From NCBI GenBank assembly GCA_030737875.1, contig CM060915.1:906634677-906698676 (forward strand): a stretch of DNA of 64,000 bases, written 5' to 3'. Shown piece by piece: positions 1 to 10,700 of this stretch (position 1 is its first letter; each line of letters opens with the position of its first letter). The position numbers and the translations under genes were made by a program. Source of the stretch: Allium sativum. Taxonomy: Eukaryota > Streptophyta > Magnoliopsida > Asparagales > Amaryllidaceae. A model generated the notes under the pieces. That model did not search any database and was not told where the DNA came from. It saw only the letters and a program-made list of their open reading frames with translations.

Positions 1-547
1 CCCCTCCCTCAACTAATGAAAGTCACCCTTTGTAAAATGAGAACTATACGCCGGCCCTCGGTGCCCCACTATCCTATGGCCATCCTCACCCATAACTAAA
101 TAGCAATTATGGTCTTTTGGAGTTCTCCGCCTTTCCGCTTCACGTATCTCGACTGACTCAAGATGGATGGTAGATGACGAGTTGCTATCACAAGGCTACC
201 GTTTTCTCGCCGAATCACGCCGGTCCATCCTAGTCTTTAGGTTGCCATATATATTGCAACCAAGGCATACCCCTGGTTCTTCTACGCAGACCTTAACCTC
301 TGTGAGCCCAGGAGGATCATCTGCAGTCTCACAGAGGGATACCAAGAGTACCCTCACGTCCCCTCGAAGCCTCGGGCTTCGTAACCCAATTCGTTGGAGC
401 CTTCTCAGACGGACATTCGCTCCTTCCCGTGTTATACTAAGAATTACTACTTAGTTTTACTAACTAAGATTTACCACTTAGTTTCCAGAATCGTTGTTTT
501 CTTAACTAAGGTTTACTACTCAGTTCCCTTTCCCGCCAATTTGGATT

Positions 548-1248
548 GGTTAAGTGTCATTAGTCAATTCAAGCTATCTTAACCCTCTTCATTTATCCTG
601 TCAAACTGGTTAAGTGTTATCAGTGATTCATGTTGACTTAACCCGACCACAAACCCAGTTTTATTGGTTAAGTATTTCTTATTACATAACCCTACCCATT
701 CGTCCTGTATTGGTTAAGTGTTCCTTTTTAACTTAACCTTCCCCGTCTGTTTTAACTAACATGCTATTAATGGTTAGGTATTATCCCTTCATGTTTTAGA
801 CTTAACCTTATTCCTTTATCACAATCTGATGGTTAAGTGTTCAAGTTTACTTAACCCTACAGTCTAGCCCAGCTAACATATCAAATTGGCTAAGTGTATT
901 TACTTAACCCCAACCTCTAGTCTAGTTAATATGTTAATTTGGCTAAGTGTATTAACTTTACTTAACCCCACCTTCTAGTCTTGTTAACATGTTAATTTTG
1001 GCTAAGTGTTTTCTAAGTTACTTAACCCCTACAAATCTTGTCTTGTTACCATGTTAAGTTTGGTTAAGTGTCTCTATGGACTTAGCCCTCCCATTCCAGC
1101 TTAACTGTATTAAGTTGGCTAAGTGTTCCTATGGACTTAACCCTCCCATTCTAGCTTAACTGCGTTGACTGTCTGTATGGACCTAGCCCCACCCATTGGT
1201 TTGGTTATCATGTTGAATTGGTTAAGTGTCTTAGTTAACTTAACCCTA
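548..1248 (-). repeat. Array of GGTTAAGT/ACTTAACC hairpins (element 0)
   Basis: About a dozen units each read GGYTAAGTGT, then a variable spacer, then ACTTARCC. The two arms are reverse complements, so each unit can fold into an 8-bp hairpin. Spacer sequence and unit length vary while the arms are kept. A looser version of the same words begins near 440. Confidence 0.75.
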
Positions 1249-1284
1249 CCATTCATGCTTTAACTAAATTAAAGCCACGACCAC

Positions 1285-1369
1285 TCACATTAGACAGATA
1301 TTGTTGCGAATACTGGATGTGCCGGTCGGTTCTGGGCAGGTTTACATCGCAACTCAGTCTAACCTCGGC
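1285..1369 (-). other. Covarying LTR stem-loop, copy 1 (element 0)
   Basis: Outer arms TTAGAC (1290-1295) and GTCTAA (1357-1362) pair, as do inner arms GTTGCGA (1303-1309) and TCGCAAC (1347-1353). Between them is the family's constant apical sequence, here GCCGGTCGGTTCTGGGCAGG. The same architecture with different but still complementary arms recurs in A, B, D and E. Confidence 0.75.
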
Positions 1370-2193
1370 TTAGGCATATTCGTGTTTTCTAAGTTCAAAG
1401 GGTTTTGCTTAATTTTCAAATCAGGTTTTGAAAACAACCATCCCGTCCGTCAGATCAGTTAGGGATAGCCAGGGAGAGCAGGAAACTTGTATTTTCCAAA
1501 CTCAAGCCTAGACACTATCCTCTCTGTCACCCTAGAACTTTCTGGTGTGTTATTAAAAGAGATGTCGTTAATAAACCTTTAATTTGTCTAAATATACATT
1601 TCCTTATTTAGGACAAATTCTATTTACTTATTTCCTAATTACTCTTTTAATGTAAATTGTCGACATTTATTCTTATGGCCCATTTCCCCCTCTATATCAT
1701 GTTTATGCTTTTTGGTATGTAAACCATACCAAATGAAGTGTCACTAACCATGATTTTGCTAATCCTGACAATCACTCCCAATTATGGCCAATTTCAAGTT
1801 TATGCCAATATACTTATCGAGCCAAATTAGCTAATCCAATTCTGATTTAACATTCTAATTCATGTCAAACTAGACTTATTACTCTAGTTCACAATTCATG
1901 TAAATGCTAGATTTACATGTCAATACTAGATTCAAATTACACATCCTATAATTCTTGTCAAATTTATCCCATTTGCATTTCTATGAACATGCCATAGTAC
2001 ATGTCCCCAATTTATGCCGAGTTTATAACTATGTTTTAGTAAATTTTATATTTTGCCCCAAATCGCATTCCCATCGTTCGTATAATCGTGTTTCAATCTA
2101 GATTATAGATGAATCTAGATTCGTAGCAAATAGGGAATGAACCAAAGATTGATAGATATAACAACTGGCATAAAATGGTTTTGAATAACGACG

Positions 2194-2481
2194 TAGGTTC
2201 AAGAACATGGGTAGACCTAACTTAATAGGTAAATTCCCAAGGTCTAAAACCAAGAATAGACAGAGTAGGTTCAAGAACATGGGTAGACCTAACTTAATAG
2301 GTAAATTCCCAAGGTCTAAAACCAAGAATAGACAGAGTAGGTTCAAGAACATGGGTAGACCTAACTTAATAGGTAAATTCCCAAGGTCTAAAACCAAGAA
2401 TAGACAGAGTAGGTTCAAGAACATGGGTAGACCTAACTTAATAGGTAAATTCCCATGGTCTAAAACCAAAGAAAAACAAGG
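2194..2481. repeat. 72-bp tandem repeat, four units
   Basis: Units begin at 2194, 2266, 2338 and 2410 with AGGTTCAAGAACATGGGTAG. The first three are nearly identical and the fourth diverges after about 50 bp. Because 72 is divisible by three, the array stays open in frames on both strands, but neither product looks like a protein. Confidence 0.9.
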
Positions 2482-2639
2482 ACAGGCAGAATAAATAATC
2501 GGGTTTAGACCCAATCTCATAATCACAAAGCTTAAACAACACTTTCCTAGTCATGAATCATAGGTGTTTAATCACAGATGTCCTTGTTATGTCAAAGGCA
2601 ATAGTTTATGTTTTCTAATCAAAGGCATAGGCTTAGTCA

Positions 2640-2815
2640 AGGAAATAATCCCCATAGTCACAGTCACAGTCATAGGCAATGTTCATAGTCATAGGCAATG
2701 TCCAAAGTCATAGGCAATGTTCATAGTCATAGGCAAATGTTCATAGTCATAGGCAAATTGCCTATGTTCATAGTCATAGGCAAATGTTCATAGTCATAGT
2801 CACGGTCTTATTTGT
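2640..2815. repeat. CATAGTCATAGGCAA short repeats
   Basis: Many imperfect copies of CATAGTCATAGGCAAT of about 20-24 bp lie head to tail. A similar run occupies the same relative place in both LTRs of element D (about 52480-52750 and 58640-58900), so it is a family module. Confidence 0.75.
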
Positions 2816-3215
2816 CCTCGAATCATAACAGTTCTTAATTAGGTTCAAGAGTATAAACACTGAGAGAAAGATTTGGCATATTCTTTTATTCCTTTAATTT
2901 CATGTCACGAACAGAGAAAAATGTTCAAATCTAGAAATAACTGACTTACAGAGATTAGATTAAAATAGAAAGGAGGCGTTGCTATGATTCATAGAAGATC
3001 ATTCGTTGAAGTCGTTTGAACCTCCTTTTGAATCCTAGCTTGAATCTCTTCTTCTTGAAAGTCTTTTGAGCAGCATCTCCTCGTCTTGTTTTATTTTATA
3101 TTATTTATTTATTTATTTATATATTTTAGAGGAGGAGAAGAAGCCATGTCTAACTAGAATCTTCGCAGCTTAAGGGTAGAAAAAGAATTGTGAATAGAGA
3201 AGAAGACCAGGGCTG

Positions 3216-3224
3216 CTTATATAG
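3216..3224 (-). promoter_or_regulatory. Putative LTR TATA box (element 0)
   Basis: The minus strand reads CTATATAAG, about 440 bp from the LTR 5' end. B, D and E carry equivalent boxes at comparable positions. It implies that U3 is short and most of the LTR is transcribed. Confidence 0.55.
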
Positions 3225-3307
3225 TGCTAGGCGGACGAACCTGGTTAGAAAACGTGACCAAATACAGCAGAACGAACCAGCTACAGAAAGCTGGAAAAAG
3301 CGGGCAG

Positions 3308-3382
3308 GTCGACACCCGTGTCGACAGGGCAGTCGACACGGGGAGGGGGGGTGTCGACTTTGCAGTCGACACCCCTGTCGAC
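3308..3382. repeat. GTCGAC palindrome cluster (element 0)
   Basis: Six GTCGAC words lie within 75 bp, several extended to GTGTCGACAC, forming a GC-rich island in AT-rich sequence. Parallel clusters occur in B, D and E. Confidence 0.85.
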
Positions 3383-3657
3383 TTGACCTGGGCGGGAATT
3401 TTCCCGCCCTGCCCCCTGCGCGTTTGAATTTCGAATTTAACTCTATTTTAAACTGTTTTGAACTTGGAATTTTCTGAAAACTTTGACGGGCCATATCTTG
3501 GTCATACGGACTCCGATTTTCGAAAACTCAGACTCTATTTCGCGTATTTTTCCGAGTCGAACGCAATGGCGCAGCCCGTTTCCCTTGATTTTGATTTTAA
3601 CTTTTAATTCTTCCTTGATTTGCAAATCTTAGTGTTACAGAACTACGGGGTGTTACA

Positions 3658-6524
3658 CCAACCATATTGTTTAACTTTGGAAAACCTTTTGAAAGAAAAG
3701 GATAATAGTAAGACCAGCCCACACATAAACATGGACGGTTTTTACCTTACTATAACCCAAAACATTTTTGATATCAAAATCCGGTGATATTCTAATAATG
3801 TCTAATCAAATAAATAGACATCTAGCAGAACACTTGCATCTCACGCTTCACATACATATTATAAAATCAAAAAATGCAGGGTGCTTATTGGAGATTGGAT
3901 TCCACCTATGATAAGGTATGGGACCACCTTCCGATCAGTGTACTCTAGAGGGGATATACTGGGGTTCAACAAGAACATCTTGCAACCCGTCCACACATGA
4001 CTGATTACCCATTTAGCTTGAGCGGACCGAATATTATCACCCACGGTTGTCGGTCGTCCAACTGTAATCCATAAGATTTAGAATCGAAAGAAAAACAAAT
4101 GAATTTTCTCTAGATTGATGATAATATACCCTGCTTGGGTATAACCCAACTAGCCATGCTGCCTGCCCGATTTTTGTCATTTCCCGGTTGTAAGGTTTGA
4201 GGCTACGTTTATCATTTTAGAACACCTAGTCACCATTCACTTTGAATGCCACATCGTCAAACCTATCAAATCACTTGTTGATCTTCCCAAAAATATTATG
4301 GGTATAAAAATCTAAGAGGAATGAATCCTCCACCACCAAATGTAATACCTCGAAAAGATCGTCTATGCGATCTATTAGGCATACTCTGTCAGATATTCGT
4401 TCATACAAGTTGTCCTGAGACTAGACAAACCGAAGGCACTATCCTGTAAATAAAACAACCCTTTTATTTTACTCTGTCTTTAGTTTTCTCCAGCACAATC
4501 TAATTTGCAAAGCCTATGCCTATACGGAGTGGTTTTCGGATAATAAATCCAACCGGTCTCTTCGTATTGACAACGATGGCGGAAAAACCTTTGATAGCCG
4601 ATGATTTAATTATCAAAGGAAAACAAACGTCCATCAAACAATCACTGACCCTTTCTAATGTTTTATTAATTTAAATCACTTCCCAAATTTCTTTTGATAT
4701 ATACTGATTTCTAGTTATCCAAATTTCATAAATACATTCTAACTCCTTAAATTTTCGGAAAATTTCGCCAACGTCTCCTTTGTATGGCTCGATCAGTACA
4801 ACTACAAATTTCCTTTATAGCCCCTTTCCATTAATAAATTAATTATCCTATTTATTAGAATTTTTAAAAGAAAAAGAATACCTTATTGTTACTGGAATTT
4901 TCTCAACCAATTGACGAAACAAGTCCTCAAACAGCTCCAAATAATGCAATCGGCTCCAATTACCCAGCCCGTACCACTTTGGCATTTCATCGACCATCTT
5001 ACAAACAATCTATAATTCCCTTTTCATCACTTACACCATTTCTTGCCGCTGTTGACAATCGGCACTACTGCATATTTCGGTCTAGTCACCCCGATCACTA
5101 CCAGCCTCACCAATGTACCATCCTTCTGCAACAATATCACCATTACTATACTGCAACTCCATCCGCCTCATATTCAGTCAACACTTCTCTACCTGAACTA
5201 CCCTTACATCGGACAACCTGAAATGCCTCAAACTCACCGAAAATCACTATTCAGAGAAGCCTCCTCCATCAACAGACCCTTCATTTTCACCTGCACATCC
5301 ATTTCCCAAATCATGCATCCACCTTCCTCAACTCATGCCTTCTACCAGACAATATTTCACTACTGGAAAGTAGTGATCTGGTAATGAACAAAAACTCATA
5401 CAAACGAAATCTATCCGATGCTTTTCGTATTTCTAATTTGAAAGAAAATGTATGAACCTCATTTCAACATCACGACCCTCAGGCCATCCAATTCACTGCC
5501 ATTGACAAGCTCGCCCAGGCCATTAGCCAACTCCGCCCTTCTCAAAACTTGAATGCGATGAACCATTAGCTTGTGATTTCAACTTCGAACCCTTAAAACC
5601 CATTATCGTAATTCAAATTCAGAAATCCCCAAACTCGAGCTCAATTCGTGTTCTTCCCTTGTGCATGTGCTTCGCGATTCACAGCTTTAACTTACTATCG
5701 CAAATCGACTGCCCTTATTCTTCGATTTGTTGAGTCGAGTTTTGAAATGAAAGAAGAGAATCACATCCATTTTAATTTACTCGAGACTTTCGATTTTTAT
5801 TGATGAAGAAATGGACCGGATTTCGAATTGTGGAATTGCATTCAAAGATTAAAAGGGAATGGACTCTTTTCCTTTTCCAACTGAAGCTTCGATAACTTGC
5901 GAATTTCTGAAGGGTACGGTGGCTTTTATAAGCAAAAAGGGGGAAATAGGAAATATGTACGCCATTAAATTGTTGTTTGCTTGATATCGAAGACTAGAGA
6001 CAATTTTATTGGCTCGAGATGAAATAACTCTGCGCTAGGTGAACAAAGTAGGTCGACTGATAAGAGGATTAATAAATTTGACTAGATTTTTTTATTTATA
6101 TATTTTATTCAAAAATATCCCGTGTTCCGAACTCCTAAGCATATCAACCGGCGTTTCTAGGGTTTAACCACCATTTTGAACACATTGGAACGAATGTCGA
6201 AGCCTGATTCGATTGTCTGGAAAAGATATCAATTTTAACCGATGATTAAATTAAATCAATTTCAAATATAAATCGGTTTCAAATAATCAAATTAATAAAC
6301 CATTACTATTATTCTAATTCTAGTAGTATTTATATTGATCGACTGAATCGTTTCGATTCAGTTTTTAACTGTGAATTCCATTATTAATGTTTCGTATTAC
6401 GATAATTCAATATCTTCGATATTAAATTAATAACCTCATATTAAAAATCCAATTATATTCTAATTCAACATTAAAATAATAATTAAATATTCAATATTAA
6501 ATGACTAAAAATCTTGGACGTTAC
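3658..6524 (-). repeat. 3' LTR of the long-LTR element (truncated copy)
   Basis: This aligns with 8110-13369, for example the AACTTTGGAAAACCTTTTGA block at both places. It ends ACGTTACA at 6524, directly before the polypurine tract. It lacks about 2.37 kb present in the other copies (9300-11670); the junction is near 4833. The part matching 7713-8109 should lie left of element 0, outside the window. It is transcribed leftward in the element's sense. Confidence 0.85.
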
Positions 6525-6540
6525 ATTCCTTTCCTCTTAA
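6525..6540 (-). other. Polypurine tract of the long-LTR element
   Basis: On the minus strand AAGAGGAAAGGAA lies immediately before the 3' LTR start TGTAACGTCC. The purine-rich block GGGGACGAAATTC just upstream recurs at the same place in A and D. Confidence 0.7.
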
Positions 6541-7698
6541 AAGAATTTCGTCCCCGAAATTAGTAAGCCAGAAAGATGATCTAACTCTTCCAACTTCTCT
6601 CAACCTACTTTGTTGAGATCTTACACTTCACATCTCCATTAACTCAGATCTAACGCAGAACCTTTTAAATCTCATGTCTGTTCTCAATTTACCATTATTT
6701 ATCTTAATGACCTATGCACCATTTTTTTGACAATTGATTTTCACATTCTCATCTTCAACCCATATGCCCTCCTACATATTTCCACATATATACAAACCTA
6801 TTTATCAAATGTCTTATTTATTATATTCAATTTATTTGCTTTTAAATTCATTCAAACTGATTCAAATCAATTTATTTATTTCAATCCATTTAACTTGCTT
6901 AAGTTAAATTTAGATTCCAAAATTCAAATTCTCGGGTTTTTATTTCAAATCATTTTGAAATCATATATTTATTCTCATCTCAAATTCAAAACATTTAAAT
7001 TTTCCAATACAACTTGTTTTCTTTCAAAAAAGTTTCATTGAAAATTTTACCCAAGGTAGCAATTGGTCACTTAGAAACTCGAAAATGAACAACAATGATG
7101 TCGCGGTTCATCATCGGAATTATTTTCCAGCGACTGAAGTGAGTTCAATGCTTTATCACTTTCAAAATCCATTCAAAAATGGTTTTCATTTAAATCCTTT
7201 CAAAGCAAAGCTATATTATTTACACAACACTTCAGAAAATATTTTTCAAACATTCGGGATTTTAATTCCAATTTTAATTCATCTCATTTGTATAATAAGT
7301 TTTCATACCAATTCTATTTGGTTATATATAACCATTTCATTTTTGTAATCTAATTTGATTATAATAGTAACATCCAACACAACCACATATCATAATAATT
7401 TTTGGAAAATTATTTCTTTCATATAAAAATATAGTTTTAGGTAAAATTATTTCATTTACCAGCTTTCAAAACATACCGTGTCAAATTACTTTGTTCAAGT
7501 ATTTATATATCCCTATCGTCCACATCAGCTAAACGCGTTGATGTGGAATTTATATACACTCAACACAAAATCAACAATTTTATACATATCTACAAATACG
7601 CTCTCTTATATATGTACACTCATACTCATTCTAGGGTACTGCTGACCCAATCTCTAATGAGTATACCCCACCAAAGCCTAGGTGTTCGCTCAACTTGA
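6541..7698 (-). other. Non-coding interior of the long-LTR element
   Basis: About 1.16 kb of AT-rich sequence between PPT and PBS. No gag, protease, RT, RNase H or integrase motif is visible in any frame; open frames of 87-104 codons look like random AT-rich sequence. A non-coding interior between giant LTRs fits a LARD-like non-autonomous element that needs enzymes in trans. Confidence 0.65.
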
Positions 7699-7710
7699 GC
7701 TCTGATACCA
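7699..7710 (-). other. Primer-binding site, tRNA-iMet type (long-LTR element)
   Basis: The minus strand reads TGGTATCAGAGC, the usual plant initiator tRNA-Met primer site, two bases from the LTR end at 7713. Confidence 0.85.
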
Positions 7711-7712
7711 AA

Positions 7713-10700
7713 TGTAAAGGCCAACAAATCTTTACTGTTTGAGTTGACTAAAACAACACACGTCTAACCCGAAATGCATAGAAATACAAGTAATTAAGGT
7801 TAAAGAAATAGAAGTAGAACAGAAATAACAACACAAAATCTCATAGCGGAACACATAAAATATAATATAGTATATCATAACTTTGAAATCCAAAATTTTG
7901 TATCATATATGCATACCATTATCAGAGTACAACACATATACATCACAATGGAAATAACTAACGATGAAGCCTCTACTTCAAGCTCCTCCAAGTGTACTTG
8001 TAAAAGCCCGAAACACTTGACTGGCTGTACAAATTTAGGCACTCAAGAATTTAGGGTAAAACAAACAAAATAAACTCTAGGTCAGTCATGGGACTAGTGT
8101 GAGTAAACTCCAACCATATCGTTTAACTTTGGAAAACCTTTTGAAAGAAAAGGATAATAGTAAGACCAACCCATGCATAAATATGGACGGTTTTTACCTT
8201 ACTATAACCCAAAACATTTTTAATATCAAAATCCGGTGATATTATAATAATGTCCAATCAAATAATAACCATCTAGCAGAACGCTTGCATCACACGCTCC
8301 ACATACATAGTATAAAATCAAAAACTGCGGGGCGCTTATTGGAGATTGGATTCCACCTATGACAAGGTATGGGATCACCTTCCGATCAATGTACCCTAGA
8401 GGGGATACATTGGGGTTTAACAAGAACATCTTGCAACCGGCCACACATGACCGGTCACTCATTTAGCTTAAGTGGACCGAATGTATTATCACCTACGGTT
8501 GTCGGACATCCAACCGTAATCCGTAAGATATAGAATCGAAAGAAGAACAAATGAATTTTCTCTAGATCAGTGGCAATACATCTACTTGGATATGACCTAA
8601 CTAGCTATGTTGCCTACTCTATTTTTGTCATTTCCCGGTTGTGAGGCTTGAGGGTACGTTTATTTTTTTAGAACACCTGGACACCATTCACTTTGAATGC
8701 CACATCGTCAAACCCATCAAATCACTAGTTGATCTTCCCAAAAATATTACTGGTATAGAAAGCTAAGAGGAACGGATTCGTCGCCACCAAACGTAATACC
8801 TCGAAAAGATCGTCTTATGTGAACTGTTACGCACACTCTATCAGACATTCGTCCATACAAGTTGTCCTGAGACTGGACAAACTGAAGGCACTATCATGTA
8901 AATAGAACAACCCTTGCATTTTACTCTGTCTTCAATTTTCTTCAGCATAATCTAATTCACAATGCCAATGCCTATACGGAGTGGTTTCGGATAATAAATC
9001 CAACTAGTCTCTCCGTATTGACAGTGATGGTGAGAAAATCTTTGATTGCTGATGATTCAACTATCAAAGGAAAACAAACACCCATCAAACAATCACTGAC
9101 CCTTTCTAATATTTCATTAATTTATATCACTTTCCAAATTTCATTCGATATTTTATACATATTGATCTATTGATTTCTAGTTATCCCAATTTATTAAAAA
9201 TATTCCAACTCCTTAAATTTTCGAAAATTTTCACCAGCGTCTCCTTTGTACGGATAAATCGGTACAACTGAAAATTGCCTTTCTAGGCCCTTTTCATTTA
9301 AAAAGAAAATCAAAAACCAAGCGGCTTGCCCAATAGGCTCATAAAATCTCATATGGAATTTAAACATGTACCTTTTTGTTGGGCACTCAAGTTATAATCT
9401 TCATACTTTTCATCCCATACCTGTTTAACATACATACACCTATTCCCAATTCATTTCAATTAATCTAATCATTTTTAACAAAATTTGCCAATCGCTTCTT
9501 TATTTAGCTCTTTGCCTTATGCGCTTTTGATTTGAACATATCATGTTCAGATATATTCTAATCGCTTATAACAAGTCGAGTTAAATTTCTAACTCAAGTT
9601 TCATATCTGAATTCAACTTTAATTCGTAATTTCAATTTACTTGAGTTCAATCTCAAAAACTCTTTAACTAATTAGTTAACTTCATTTAGTAACAAAAATC
9701 TAATTTTTGTTCCAAAAATCAATTCATCTACTCCTTTTGAGTTTATATTTAATTTATAACTCAAGTCTGGATTTTTCTAATGGAAATTCAGATTTTTGTT
9801 CACTCAAAACCCTTTTATTTTATTAAGTAAACTGTTATGGTTTAAAAACGATTATAGCGCTTTTCACATAACTCCAAACCTATAAGACGAAATCAAGATT
9901 TTCCTCTTCCAATTGAAAACTATCATTTAATAGGTCCGAACACCACTTGTTTCATCAAATTCCGACTTATATTGAGCTCTATAGACTCGAGTGAAGTTCG
10001 AAACATCAAGTTATGAACTACCACGCTGCGACGAGTTCATTTTAATTATAATTTAAATATAAATATTAACTTCATTTATAAACTAAATTCCAACTCCAAT
10101 GAGACCAGTTTCCCAAATTTAACGTGAACATTTTAGTTATCCAAAATCATTGATTGCATTCTTCAAATTTCATAACTTGGTTATAAACTGTTCACCACTC
10201 AATTTCTATATTGAATTCCAATTTCCTTAGACATAAATTATTTTATAAACATGCAATATAATCAAATTTCAATTATAAGTTCCTTTTACGCAAATAATCA
10301 ATTAATTCAACATCCCTTACCATTACAAACTAATACCATCTCTTGATAATAGTGAACTCGTTCAAGTTGGGGTATTTTAATTACCTCTCTGACCTTGATC
10401 GACAATGTTCTTATCTTGAGACGGATAAGAGTTTGTAATACAAAAATCGATGATACTTGTAATAAAAATCCCCTCTTTTATCTCATTTTAAAATATGATT
10501 TTTAAATGCCATTCTTATATTTGGAAAAACCTATTTCCAATTTATCCAATGAAAATTACTTCATTGCATTTATAAATATTGTTTATAAATTAACTTCCTT
10601 ATTTTATATGAAACTATTTCCATTTAAAAACCTATTTGAACTCTATTCTCATTTTGGAATATTTTATTAGTATGACTTATATATAAACTTAGCATCTATT

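Larger units (their letters stand above)
1..3657 (-). repeat. Element 0: LTR (partial, cut by window edge), gypsy type
   Basis: The right border is a GGGGTGTTACA end, i.e. the 5' end of an LTR in minus orientation (TGTAACACCCC). The sequence beyond it resumes the long-LTR element that continues at 3658, and the intact copy of that target is at about 8100-8120, so this is an insertion. In sense order it carries the conserved start block (GAACGCAATGGCG), a GTCGAC cluster, a TATA box, a donor-like site, a 72-bp tandem repeat, a stem-loop and a GGTTAAGT hairpin array. These are shared with the LTRs of A, B, D and E. The other border, and so whether this is a solo LTR or a full element, lies outside the window. 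The likely target duplication is CCAAC at 3658-3662. No coding sequence is seen; the ORFs here are artefacts of repeats. Confidence 0.8.

Noticed and set aside
548..1248. GGTTAAG/CTTAACCC words as degenerate telomeric repeats
   Set aside because: Plant telomeres are TTTAGGG/CCCTAAA; the order differs and the words occur in alternating inverted orientation with spacers.
2194..2481. CRISPR-like direct repeats
   Set aside because: Uniform tandem repeat with no unique spacers, in a plant LTR.
2098..2526. Long open frames on both strands across the 72-bp repeat
   Set aside because: The period is a multiple of three, so any stop-free unit stays open; the protein is four copies of one meaningless unit inside an LTR.
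4886..5384. Overlapping 111- and 113-codon frames, also at 11788-12230
   Set aside because: They recur in both LTRs of the long-LTR element with indels and stops and show no domain; they are LTR sequence read by chance.
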